A DNA stretch of 9,251 nt from Candidatus Hydrogenedentota bacterium (GCA_007130675.1 SLSB01000349.1:1-9251); one strand, 5' to 3'. Counted from the stretch's first letter, positions 1 to 6,435 are shown. A program made the numbers and translations. Notes: generated from the letters alone by a model not told the origin.

Positions 1-170
1 CGGCACTTGCGGAGGCGTTGGCAGGATGGTTTTGTTTCGTGGGCGCGCGGGTTCTGACGCGTTCGTGCCTGCGGCATTTGCGGGGGTGGCCCGCAAGGGC
101 CATTCGTACCGCGACCGGTGGACCCATTGAAAAAACTATGCCTACGCCAGAAACTCAGGGTTTTCGATGC
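1..170. other. Unassigned left edge, no supported gene
   Basis: No reading frame here has a convincing start, ribosome site or recognisable product. A plus-strand frame open from base 1 stops at 55-57 and could be the last 18 codons of a gene lying outside the window, but the peptide is too short to recognise. The rest is GC-rich intergenic sequence leading into the palindromic elements further right. Confidence 0.4.
87..102. repeat. Small perfect hairpin with GCAA loop
   Basis: TGGCCC at 87-92 pairs with GGGCCA at 97-102 around a GCAA tetraloop. No T-tract follows on either strand, so it is not an obvious rho-independent terminator. A similar hairpin (GCCCG/CGGGC) occurs near the right end of the window at 9182-9195. 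Both look like members of the GC-rich intergenic palindrome population of this genome, which is an inference. Confidence 0.4.
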
Positions 171-275
171 AGCCCCGTCAGGGGCTACCCAAAAATAGCC
201 CGGGGCAAGGCACGGGGGCACGCGGGCCGGCGCCCCGGGAAACATGCCCCAGAGGGCTGAGCCCTGAAAGGGCGA
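171..275 (+). repeat. Composite palindromic intergenic element, copy A
   Basis: Three nested palindromes occur in order. AGCCCC (171-176) pairs with GGGGCT (181-186) around GTCA. CCCGGGGC (199-206) pairs with GCCCCGGG (232-239), a perfect 8-bp stem. GCCCT (261-265) pairs with AGGGC (269-273). The whole block aligns with the reverse complement of 321-410: both contain an AGGGGCTACC block, then AATAGC, then the GGGGC arm, a variable loop, CGCCCC, GGAA, CCCC and a closing CTGAA-GGGCG block. It is therefore one of two inverted copies of the same element. It carries no ORF, and its origin (REP-like or MITE-like) is unknown. Confidence 0.65.
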
Positions 276-320
276 TCTAGAAGGAAGGTGTGTGAGAATC
301 TGTTTTTGTTGGGTCCAGGA

Positions 321-410
321 CGCCCCTTCAGGCTTCCGCTTATGGGGCCGTGTTCCTGGGGCGTCGCTTCGCTCTGCCCCAAGCTATTCCAGGTAGCCCC
401 TTCGGGGCGC
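321..410 (-). repeat. Composite palindromic intergenic element, copy B
   Basis: This is the second copy, inverted relative to the one at 171-275 and separated from it by about 45 bp. It contains GCCCC (396-400) pairing with GGGGC (404-408), and TGGGGC (357-362) pairing with GCCCCA (376-381) around a 13-nt loop. Its outer end, CGCCCCTTCAGG at 321-332, matches the closing block of copy A in reverse complement. The central loop is about 12 nt shorter than in copy A, while the stems are kept, which is the pattern expected when structure is the conserved property. It lies about 100 bp past the 3' end of the sulfatase gene. Confidence 0.65.
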
Positions 411-509
411 CACCGAACCGAGAAGGACTCGGAACATGCACGAGCGATTGCCAAATCTTCGGGACGCGGAAGGGTTTTTCAACAGTTCCATAGTAACCAT
501 TTATAAGGA

Positions 510-1982
510 TCACGTCTCTGCCGTGACCGCGGGGTTCGGGGTCGGGAAACGCGCGTTTGTTTCTTCCTGCCAGGCGTGGAGTTTGTCCGCCAGTTCCTGG
601 ACTTTTTCCGGCATGGCCGGGGCGAGATTGTTGGTTTCGCCGATATCCTCGCGCAGGTTGTACAGCTCGAACCGGCCATCTTCGAAGAACTCGATGAGTT
701 TCCAGTCGCCTTCGCGGATAGCTCCGCCCGGACTTCCGCCCTGGTTGCCGTAGTGGGGGTAATGCCAATAGAGCGCGCGATTTCTCAGCGATCCACGTTC
801 CATGAGCAGCGGCACAAGACTCACGCCATCCACGTGCTGGCCGCTGCGCCACGGCAGGCGAGCCATCTCGAGCATCGTCGGGTAGAAATCGGTGCTGGTC
901 ACGGGCACATCGCACACCGTGCCCGGTTTGGCCACCTCCGGCCATTTGATCATCATCGGCACGCGTATGCCCCCTTCGTAGAGCCAGCCTTTTCCGGCGC
1001 GCAGGGGCAGATTGCTCGTGGGGTGTCCCTCGGATGTGCTTAATCCCCCGTTGTCGGACATGAAGATCACGATGGTGTTGTCTGCCAGTCCCAGACGGTC
1101 GAGCGCATCCAGCACTTGGCCGACGGCCATATCCATGGCCTCGACCATGGCGGCGTAGACCGGATGGTCCTGCACCAGCCGCACCCTGCGCTCGCCTTCC
1201 TCCCCCCAGCGGGGTTTGTCGGGGTCGATGGATTCGGCCTTCTTCTCGTATTTGGCCTCGAGTTCCCTGCGCGCCTGGAGGGGGGTATGCACCAGGTAGA
1301 ACGACAAGAAGGCCAGAAACGGCTCGCGGCGGTGCGCTTCGATAAACTCGACGGTCTCGGAAGCCAGCCGATCTGGCAGGTATTCGCCGTCGGGACCATC
1401 ATCGAGCTTCGGGTTGTCATACGGCGCGAAATAACCGCCCGGCGGGCTGCCGCGATGGTGGCCGCCCTTGTTGAACTCGAATCCCTGGTCCTCGGGCAAG
1501 AACCCCTCGCCGCCCAAATGCCATTTGCCCGCGAAGAACGTGCGGTAACCGCCCTCGTGCAGCGCTTCGGCCAGCGTGACCTCCTCGAGCGGAAGCTGCT
1601 CGATGTAGGGCGCGGGCAGCAGTGGCTTGCGGGTCCAATGGCCCGTCACTGTGTCAGGCTGGGGTGCGCCGAACCAGTCCGTCGTATTCATTCGCGCGGG
1701 ATACTTGCCCGCCATGATGCTGGCGCGCGTCGGGCTGCACACCGGACTTGCCGTGTAGGCGTTGGTGAACTTCATGCCTTCGGCCGCGAGGCGGTCGCAG
1801 TTCGGGGTCTCGTAGAACGCGCTTCCGTACGCGCCGAGATCGGTCCAGCCGAGGTCGTCAACGAGAAAGAAGACGAAATTGGGCCGGGGGATGGGCTCTT
1901 GCTGTCCACCGTATCCCTTCTTAAGCAGTGCCAATCCCAATGCGCCTCCCGTTGCTCTTGTCAGAAAGTCACGCCGTGTCAC
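510..1982 (-). CDS. Sulfatase, formylglycine-dependent, Tat-type export signal
   Basis: This is a 490-aa sulfatase of the alkaline phosphatase superfamily, expected to hydrolyse sulfate esters (probably of sulfated glycans) outside the cytoplasm. The N-terminus TRRDFL (residues 2-7) followed by a short Gly/Ala/Leu-rich stretch is a twin-arginine signal. Metal ligands D42-D43 (LVDDLG) are present. The maturation motif C82-S-P-T-R86 supplies the Cys converted to formylglycine. GKWHLG (152-157), H232-T-P, S-D310-N311-GG and K331 complete the usual active site. The length is normal for the S1 family. The GTG start is chosen because an AAGGAGGA site lies 8 nt upstream, while the nearby ATG (1987-1989) is out of frame and stops within seven codons. 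The substrate cannot be read from the sequence, and no formylglycine-generating enzyme is in the window. It follows cysE in the same direction with a 176-bp gap. Confidence 0.93.
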   Translation of the reverse strand: MTRRDFLTRATGGALGLALLKKGYGGQQEPIPRPNFVFFLVDDLGWTDLGAYGSAFYETPNCDRLAAEGMKFTNAYTASPVCSPTRASIMAGKYPARMNTTDWFGAPQPDTVTGHWTRKPLLPAPYIEQLPLEEVTLAEALHEGGYRTFFAGKWHLGGEGFLPEDQGFEFNKGGHHRGSPPGGYFAPYDNPKLDDGPDGEYLPDRLASETVEFIEAHRREPFLAFLSFYLVHTPLQARRELEAKYEKKAESIDPDKPRWGEEGERRVRLVQDHPVYAAMVEAMDMAVGQVLDALDRLGLADNTIVIFMSDNGGLSTSEGHPTSNLPLRAGKGWLYEGGIRVPMMIKWPEVAKPGTVCDVPVTSTDFYPTMLEMARLPWRSGQHVDGVSLVPLLMERGSLRNRALYWHYPHYGNQGGSPGGAIREGDWKLIEFFEDGRFELYNLREDIGETNNLAPAMPEKVQELADKLHAWQEETNARFPTPNPAVTAET

Positions 1983-1990
1983 CTGTCATC

Positions 1991-1998
1991 TCCTCCTT
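1991..1998 (-). promoter_or_regulatory. Strong Shine-Dalgarno deciding the sulfatase start
   Basis: On the minus strand this reads AAGGAGGA, a near-perfect match to the anti-SD sequence, with 8 nt to the GTG at 1982. The ATG nearer to it (1987-1989) is out of frame and opens only a six-codon frame, so it does not compete as the start of the sulfatase. Confidence 0.75.
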
Positions 1999-2158
1999 AT
2001 TGTTGCGGGATGGATCCCGTGTTTGCTGCGTGTTGGCGTGGCAATCCGACGACGATGCTGCTCCGCCGCCAGGCTGCCCATCTCCCTGAGGATCTCGAAG
2101 GACGGAACCGTCACATCCAGTTCTTGCGTCAGCGGAGTGCCGCACCCGCTTTCCCACC

Positions 2159-2965
2159 TTAGATTCCCTCACCGGAATCGTCGCCGATGTAGTGATCCAT
2201 ATCGAGGGCGGGCTGCTCGGACTTGGGCCGGTCTACCACACGCGCGGGCACGCCCACGGCAGTGGTATGCGGGGGCACGTCATCAAGCACAACGCTTCCT
2301 GCGCCGATTTTTGCTCCTTCGCCGATCTCGATGTTGCCGAGCACCTTCGCGCCCGCGGCAATCAACACGCCTTTACGCACTTTGGGGTGCCGGTCGCCGA
2401 TTTCTTTTCCGGTGCCGCCGAGGGTCACCTCGTGGAGCATCGAGACATTGTCCTCGACCACCGCCGTTTCGCCGATCACCACGCCGGTGGCGTGATCGAT
2501 GAGGATGCCGCGGCCTATGCGCGCGGCGGGATGTATGTCAACCGCCAGCACCTGTGAAATCCGGCTCTGGAGAAAGAGCGCGAGTGATTCGCGCCCGGCG
2601 GCCCAGTAATAATGGGCGATTCGGTAGGATTGTATGGCGTGGAATCCCTTGAGATACAGCAGCGGCGTCGAGTGACTGGTGCATGCCGGGTCCCGGTCGA
2701 GCACGGCCGTGATATCTGCCCGGGCCGCCGCGCCAATCTCGGGGTCGCTCTCGAGGGCTTCGTCAATGAGGTCGCGCAGCGCCAAGGCGTTGATGGTGGT
2801 GCTCTCGAGCTTGGTGGCCAGCAGAAAGCTCAACGCATCTTCGAAAGTCTTATGGTTCAGCACGACACCGTAGAGGAAATTGGCCAGTAACGGTTCATTG
2901 CGTGTTTCCTCGGCGGCTTCCGCGCGAATGGCTTCCCACACAGGATCGGTTTCTTGGGCTTGCAT
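2159..2965 (-). CDS. cysE: Serine O-acetyltransferase
   Basis: This 268-aa protein transfers acetyl from acetyl-CoA to L-serine, giving O-acetylserine, the acceptor for sulfide in cysteine synthesis; it acts in the cytoplasm. The N-terminal half (residues 7-140) is the helical SATase domain, ending in a well-conserved STPLLYLKG-type segment (99-107). The C-terminal half (about 143-245) is the left-handed beta-helix of hexapeptide repeats. Asp143 and His158 (in IDHATG) occupy the catalytic dyad positions, with the same numbering as E. coli CysE. TLGGTGK and DRHPK loops are also present. The length is close to the E. coli enzyme (273 aa), and a short acidic tail ends in Ile. The ATG start has an AGGAGG site (2973-2978) 7 nt upstream. 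No cysteine synthase gene (cysK) is adjacent. No clear sigma-70 promoter was found for it in the divergent region. Confidence 0.96.
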   Translation of the reverse strand: MQAQETDPVWEAIRAEAAEETRNEPLLANFLYGVVLNHKTFEDALSFLLATKLESTTINALALRDLIDEALESDPEIGAAARADITAVLDRDPACTSHSTPLLYLKGFHAIQSYRIAHYYWAAGRESLALFLQSRISQVLAVDIHPAARIGRGILIDHATGVVIGETAVVEDNVSMLHEVTLGGTGKEIGDRHPKVRKGVLIAAGAKVLGNIEIGEGAKIGAGSVVLDDVPPHTTAVGVPARVVDRPKSEQPALDMDHYIGDDSGEGI

Positions 2966-3186
2966 CTATTCTCCTCCTAGCAGGTTTTAACTTATGGTTA
3001 CAGTGTATTCCAAGCCGCAACCCAAACAAAAAAGGTGTGCGGCTCTGCGTTGACTGCACAACTCCGACACAATATCAACGATTAGGGCGGTTGGGGAATT
3101 TCTCGCAGATATCCCAAGGCGGTCTGTTGAAAGAGCACGAGCCTTCTTCGCAACCCGAGTCTGCGCTGCTTATCCGGCCTTGCAGC

Positions 3187-3216
3187 CGCCCGGCTTGGCT
3201 ACACGCCCGGCTTGGC
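3187..3216. repeat. 13-bp tandem direct repeat, possible operator
   Basis: CGCCCGGCTTGGC occurs at 3187-3199 and again, identical, at 3204-3216, a 17-bp period. The second copy ends 4 bp before a TTGAAA -35-like hexamer. Perfect short direct repeats immediately upstream of a promoter are a common layout for activator or repressor sites. No binding protein can be named. Confidence 0.4.
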
Positions 3217-3220
3217 ACAA

Positions 3221-3250
3221 TTGAAACGGCAAACATGGGACGTGTACACT
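3221..3250 (+). promoter_or_regulatory. Candidate sigma-70-type promoter for EIIA gene
   Basis: TTGAAA (3221-3226, 5 of 6 to consensus), an 18-bp spacer and TACACT (3245-3250, 4 of 6) face the EIIA gene. Transcription would begin near 3257, leaving a leader of about 63 nt. The direct repeat at 3187-3216 abuts the -35. The call rests only on hexamer resemblance. Confidence 0.35.
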
Positions 3251-3319
3251 TCACAGGTTTGCTTATCACGAAGAACTCAGATGCACCCGTGAGTATTGTT
3301 CACAAAGGCTAAGGGGCCC

Positions 3320-3781
3320 ATGGCAGCTTTTGGAATTGACATAGACCGTAGCAGAATTCGCGTTTTCAAGAAAGAGATGTCCAAGCATGACGTGCTGGAC
3401 CAACTGGTGGATGCCCTGTTTGGTTCGGGGGCGCTTGCGGACCGCGAGGTGTTTCGCAAGGCTGTGTATGACCGGGAATCGGTGATGAGCACGGGGATCG
3501 GCCAAGGCGTTGCGATTCCCCATGTGCGCACGGACGGGGTGCTCGAGCCGGCGATCACGGTGGGAATCTCGCAGCAGGGCATCGATTTCGACACGCTTGA
3601 CAACCAACTGGTGCATGCAGTGGTGCTGTTTGCGATGCCCGCGGGTTCTCAGAAGGAGTATCTCGGGCTCCTTGCGCAGGTAATGACCGCTCTGAAAATG
3701 CCAGGGTTCCGTGAGCGGCTGTTTGCTTGTGAGTCGCCGGAAGAAGCGGAAGCGGTCTTGGCGGAAGAATGCGCTGTATAG
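3320..3781 (+). CDS. PTS EIIA-like protein (fructose/nitrogen-regulatory type)
   Basis: This 153-aa cytoplasmic protein is a single PTS EIIA domain of the fructose/mannitol/Ntr family (PTS_EIIA_2). Such domains accept a phosphate on a histidine and pass it to a sugar transporter or use it as a regulatory signal. The conserved site is visible as GIGQGVAIPH68, with the phosphorylatable His last. The domain fills the protein from about residue 8 to the end, and the C-terminal AL-x-MPGFRERLFACESPEEA segment is typical. The ATG at 3320 is preferred: it gives the normal EIIA-Ntr-like length and follows AAGGGG (3311-3316), though the spacing is short. An in-frame TTG at 3296 would add eight residues. 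No EI, HPr, EIIB/EIIC or rpoN lies nearby, so a regulatory rather than transport role is likely, by inference. The kelch gene follows 57 bp downstream in the same direction. Confidence 0.88.
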   Translation: MAAFGIDIDRSRIRVFKKEMSKHDVLDQLVDALFGSGALADREVFRKAVYDRESVMSTGIGQGVAIPHVRTDGVLEPAITVGISQQGIDFDTLDNQLVHAVVLFAMPAGSQKEYLGLLAQVMTALKMPGFRERLFACESPEEAEAVLAEECAV

Positions 3782-3838
3782 CCGGAGCCTAGCGCGCTTG
3801 TCCGAGCAGATGGCAGCCGTTTTTTCAGGGGAACGTTC

Positions 3839-4909
3839 ATGAAGAGCACGGGGTTGGTATTTGTCTGCGCCGGTCTGGCTTCTTTGGCGCTCCCATGCCA
3901 TGCGGAGTCCGTGGATTCGGCGCCGCGTTACGAATGGACTTGTGTCACGCCGAACGCACAATTTGCTCCCCGCGACGGCGCGGGCGCCCTGGTTCACCGG
4001 GGCGCCATGTGGCTCATCGGCGGCTGCAACCCGCACGATAAGGCCCATTTCCCGAAAACCTGCACGAATGACGTCTGGCGCTCGACCGACGGCGAGACGT
4101 GGACCCTCGTCAAGCCCAATACGTACGGCACCGAGTCATTCGATCCCGAAAGCGACTGGGAAGGCCGCCATACCGCCGGTTACGTGGTATTTCAAGACAA
4201 GATGTGGATTATCGGGGGCGACCCCATCCAAGGGCATTATCAGAACGATGTGTGGCACTCGGAGGACGGGGTAACGTGGACCCATGTCAACAAGGGCTAC
4301 GAGCTGCCTTGGGGGCCGCGGGTTCTGCACTATACGGTGGCGTTTGACGGAAAGATCTGGGTCATGGGCGGCCAGACCCTGCCCCAGTTCGCCCCGGCAG
4401 ATGAAGCTTTTTATGATGACATCTGGTGTACCTCGGATGGCATACACTGGGTCCGGGTCGAGCCTGAAGGGCCGCATTGGTCTCCGCGCGGGATGATCGG
4501 CGGGAATGTCGTGCATGGAAACCGCATGTGGCTGCTCGGCGGCGGCACCTACGACACCCCCGGACGGCCAGAGCGCGCTTTCTATAACGACGTGTGGAGC
4601 TCGGCTGACGGCGTGCACTGGACCCGCCACCTGGAACATGCGCCGTGGCATCCCCGCCAATACCACGACGTGGCCGCGTTTGACGGCCGCATGTGGGTGC
4701 TCGAAGGCTGGAACCAGGAAAACCGCAACGACGTCTGGCATTCGGCCGATGGCGTGGAATGGCATGAAGTGCCGGATACCCCGTGGGCAGTCCGCCACGC
4801 CTCGAGCATTTTCGCCTACGACGGGGCGCTCTGGGTCGTCACCGGCAATAACATGCAAAGCGACGTCTGGAAGCTGGAGCGGGCGCCGTCCGCAATGATG
4901 CGGAAATGA
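3839..4909 (+). CDS. Secreted kelch-like beta-propeller protein
   Basis: This 356-aa protein has a Sec signal peptide (Lys2, hydrophobic residues 5-19, likely cleavage after A22 in CHA) and so acts outside the cytoplasm. The mature part is built of repeats. The motif (N/D)D(V/I)W-x-S/T-x-DG-x-x-W occurs at residues 77-88, 136-147, 193-204, 250-261 and 297-308, with a shortened last copy at 341-345 (SDVWKLE). Each is preceded by a W-(I/L/V)-(I/M/L)-GG or related strand (58-62, 123-127, 174-178, 231-235, 286-290, 332-336). This predicts a six-bladed propeller of the kelch/galactose-oxidase fold. No catalytic residues of galactose oxidase are recognisable, so a binding role (glycan or protein) is more likely than an enzymatic one. 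The start has AGGGGA (3827-3832) 6 nt upstream. It may be co-transcribed with the EIIA gene. Confidence 0.85.
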   Translation: MKSTGLVFVCAGLASLALPCHAESVDSAPRYEWTCVTPNAQFAPRDGAGALVHRGAMWLIGGCNPHDKAHFPKTCTNDVWRSTDGETWTLVKPNTYGTESFDPESDWEGRHTAGYVVFQDKMWIIGGDPIQGHYQNDVWHSEDGVTWTHVNKGYELPWGPRVLHYTVAFDGKIWVMGGQTLPQFAPADEAFYDDIWCTSDGIHWVRVEPEGPHWSPRGMIGGNVVHGNRMWLLGGGTYDTPGRPERAFYNDVWSSADGVHWTRHLEHAPWHPRQYHDVAAFDGRMWVLEGWNQENRNDVWHSADGVEWHEVPDTPWAVRHASSIFAYDGALWVVTGNNMQSDVWKLERAPSAMMRK

Positions 4910-5138
4910 CTGACAAACAGCTCGCCGGACGGAGACTAGAACACGAGATGCTGTGAATCGTACGCGCCGCTGGTCAGAATAGGTGCGTCGCAACGGAGCG
5001 CATGACGGCGGCCGCACGCGATTTTGAGACGATAACACGCTGGCTGGATGGGTAAGCGCGCGGTGCCGCATTCGCGCCCTGGCGTTGGCCGTGGTTTACC
5101 CGTAGAGTCGCTTCCTGTGGTATGCTTGGGTCAGGACG

Positions 5139-5618
5139 GTGAAACAGGGACGGCTGCGGCCGCAATCTGGAAACGTTATCGTGGGCAGAGACGAAGTTTT
5201 CTATAGCGCTGAATTCGCCAGCACGCTCGATGTGTTGGGGGATGCGATACAGGATGCGCTGGATGCCTTGATTGGTAACGAGTGGATTGACGATGATCAG
5301 GTGTTTTATGCACGTCTCTGCCTCGAGGAGTCGCTGGTGAATGCGATTACCCATGGGAATCAGCTGGATGATGATCGCACGGTGCGCATCGAGATGAGCC
5401 GTGAGGCCGCGGAGGATGTGTGCCGCATTCGGGTGTACGACGAAGGGCCGGGGTTCAGGCCCTCGGACATACAGTTGCCTCCTGGCAACGAATTGAACGG
5501 ACGGGGCGTTTGCCTGATTCGCCATTGTATGGAAAGCGTGCGCTACGATCCGGAAGATCACTGCCTGGAAATGCGCATGCGGCGAAAGGGCTTGTGCAGG
5601 GGAGGCACAACACCATGA
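5139..5618 (+). CDS. Anti-sigma factor kinase, RsbW/SpoIIAB-type HATPase
   Basis: This protein of about 159 aa carries a single GHKL ATP-binding domain. Family members bind and inhibit a sigma factor and phosphorylate a STAS antagonist. The N box is visible as E63-E64-x-x-x-N68 followed by HGN (72-74). The G1 box is D101-E-G-P-G105, and the G2 region is NGRGVCLIR (120-128). The next gene encodes a STAS protein, the expected partner, and the two overlap by 4 bp (ATGA), implying translational coupling. The start is uncertain: GTG at 5139 has only a weak AGGA 2 nt upstream, and GTG at 5181 (145 aa) also leaves the whole domain. A TGG-TATGCT extended -10-like sequence at 5118-5126 has no clear -35. 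The 229 bp upstream of the gene hold no other visible feature. No sigma factor or PP2C phosphatase lies in the window. Confidence 0.88.
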   Translation: MKQGRLRPQSGNVIVGRDEVFYSAEFASTLDVLGDAIQDALDALIGNEWIDDDQVFYARLCLEESLVNAITHGNQLDDDRTVRIEMSREAAEDVCRIRVYDEGPGFRPSDIQLPPGNELNGRGVCLIRHCMESVRYDPEDHCLEMRMRRKGLCRGGTTP

Positions 5619-6028
5619 ACAATAAACCGTTGGTGACTTTCGAGACAGTAGACAACATCGCGGTGGGGCGGGTAGGCGCGGCAAGCGTGCTGGATGCCAT
5701 GAACGTCACCGAGTTCGGCAACGAAGTGCTTGCCTTTGTGAAGAAATCGGGCCGGGTTAACCTGCTGCTCGACTTCACCCATGTCGATTATCTCTCGAGC
5801 GCCGTACTGACCGAGCTGCTTCGTGTGAACCAGGCTGTCCAGGACCAGCATGGCAATCTTCGGCTGTGCGGTCTTAAGGGTGAGGTGCGCAAGGTATTCG
5901 AGATTACCAACCTCGATAAGGTGTTCACGATCTACGACGAGTGCCAGCAAGCGATTAAACGTTTCGAGCGTTCGCTCGAGGTTGCCGAGCGAGAAGACAT
6001 GTGGTCGCGTCTAGCCAAGGACGATTGA
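5615..6028 (+). CDS. STAS-domain anti-sigma factor antagonist
   Basis: This 137-aa cytoplasmic protein is of the SpoIIAA/RsbV type: unphosphorylated it binds the anti-sigma kinase and frees the sigma factor; phosphorylated it is inactive. The central strand LLLDF (50-54) leads to the switch loop DYLSSAVLTELL (58-69). Ser61 aligns with the phosphorylated Ser58 of SpoIIAA, while the Asp normally just before it is Leu60 here. A C-terminal stretch (about 117-137) beyond the domain is charged and helical-looking. The ATG overlaps the stop of the kinase gene, with AGGGGAGG (5598-5605) 9 nt upstream inside that gene. This confirms the start and rejects the longer open frame reaching back to 5420. 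It converges on the J-domain gene with only 15 bp between the stops and no visible terminator hairpin. Confidence 0.9.
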   Translation: MNNKPLVTFETVDNIAVGRVGAASVLDAMNVTEFGNEVLAFVKKSGRVNLLLDFTHVDYLSSAVLTELLRVNQAVQDQHGNLRLCGLKGEVRKVFEITNLDKVFTIYDECQQAIKRFERSLEVAEREDMWSRLAKDD

Positions 6029-6043
6029 GCCGCGCCGGCTTGC

Positions 6044-6412
6044 TCAGCGCCGCCCCCGAATAATTTTCAACTGCGCATACGCATCGTTGAGTGCGCGCAT
6101 CGTATCCTCGTCGCCCCCGTGATCGGGATGATGAAGCTTCGCCTTCTTGCGATAGGCCCGTTCGACGTCGTCCCACGAGGCTGATGGAGATATCCCGAGC
6201 ATTTTATAGCAGAGTTCATAGTCGCGCGCGGGCGGCGTTGCGTTTGTCCGCTGTTGCGAATGGCTGTGGCTGTGGTACGCGCGGTCATCAATATGTTCCC
6301 CCCGCAATTCGCGGATACCGCGGATCACGACAGGCCACAGGCCCGTGATCCACATGATCACGATGATTAAGATGACGATGATCATCTCTTGGGGTCCAGC
6401 AAACCCAAACAC
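6044..6412 (-). CDS. Membrane-anchored J-domain protein with TatA-like N-terminus
   Basis: This 122-aa protein has two parts. Residues 66-118 form a J domain with the diagnostic H95-P96-D97 loop between helices rich in Arg/Lys (RAYRKKAKLHHPDHGG), so it should stimulate the ATPase of a DnaK. Residues 1-39 resemble TatA/TatB: MFGFAGPQE, then a hydrophobic helix (10-23) entered by Glu9, a Gly/Pro hinge (24-27) and an amphipathic basic helix (VIRGIRELRGE). The canonical Phe-Gly hinge motif is missing. The linker contains HSHSHS (47-52). The topology predicted from this has the J domain in the cytoplasm, recruiting DnaK to the membrane. The GTG start has AAGGAG 9 nt upstream, located just past the rhomboid stop. 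The Tat resemblance was judged by eye; a plain signal anchor is the alternative. Confidence 0.85.
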   Translation of the reverse strand: MFGFAGPQEMIIVILIIVIMWITGLWPVVIRGIRELRGEHIDDRAYHSHSHSQQRTNATPPARDYELCYKMLGISPSASWDDVERAYRKKAKLHHPDHGGDEDTMRALNDAYAQLKIIRGRR

Positions 6413-6435
6413 GTGCGTATGCTCCTTGGGCGCGT

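Larger units (their letters stand above)
2966..3319. other. Divergent intergenic region, cysE / EIIA
   Basis: These 354 bp separate cysE (minus) from the EIIA gene (plus) and hold no convincing small gene; the open frames on both strands lack ribosome sites. The visible structure is a 13-bp direct repeat and a promoter-like pair next to it (listed separately). There is also a second promoter-like pair further upstream on the plus strand, TTGACT (3050-3055), 17 bp, TATCAA (3073-3078). If used, that one would give a leader of roughly 235 nt before EIIA. Confidence 0.5.

Noticed and set aside
1..57. Possible C-terminal end of an upstream plus-strand gene
   Set aside because: Only 18 codons are visible before the stop, which is too little to recognise or to separate from chance.
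418..432. CCGAG/CTCGG hairpin downstream of the sulfatase as a rho-independent terminator
   Set aside because: The stem is only 5 bp and no T-tract follows it on the minus strand.
1116..2162. Plus-strand 348-aa frame antisense to the sulfatase
   Set aside because: The sulfatase on the other strand has every active-site motif; the antisense product resembles nothing and runs through an intergenic gap.
1969..2172. Minus-strand 67-aa frame between cysE and the sulfatase
   Set aside because: No ribosome site, composition unlike a folded protein, and overlap with both neighbours.
3212..3228. TGGCAC sequence upstream of EIIA as a sigma-54 (-24/-12) promoter
   Set aside because: TTGC is not found at the required distance: the bases in the -12 position read AAAC. 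The EIIA-Ntr association with rpoN made it tempting, but the sequence does not fit.
4136..5071. Minus-strand 311-aa frame antisense to the kelch gene
   Set aside because: The repetitive pattern mirrors the repeats of the kelch protein on the plus strand, and there is no ribosome site or known motif.
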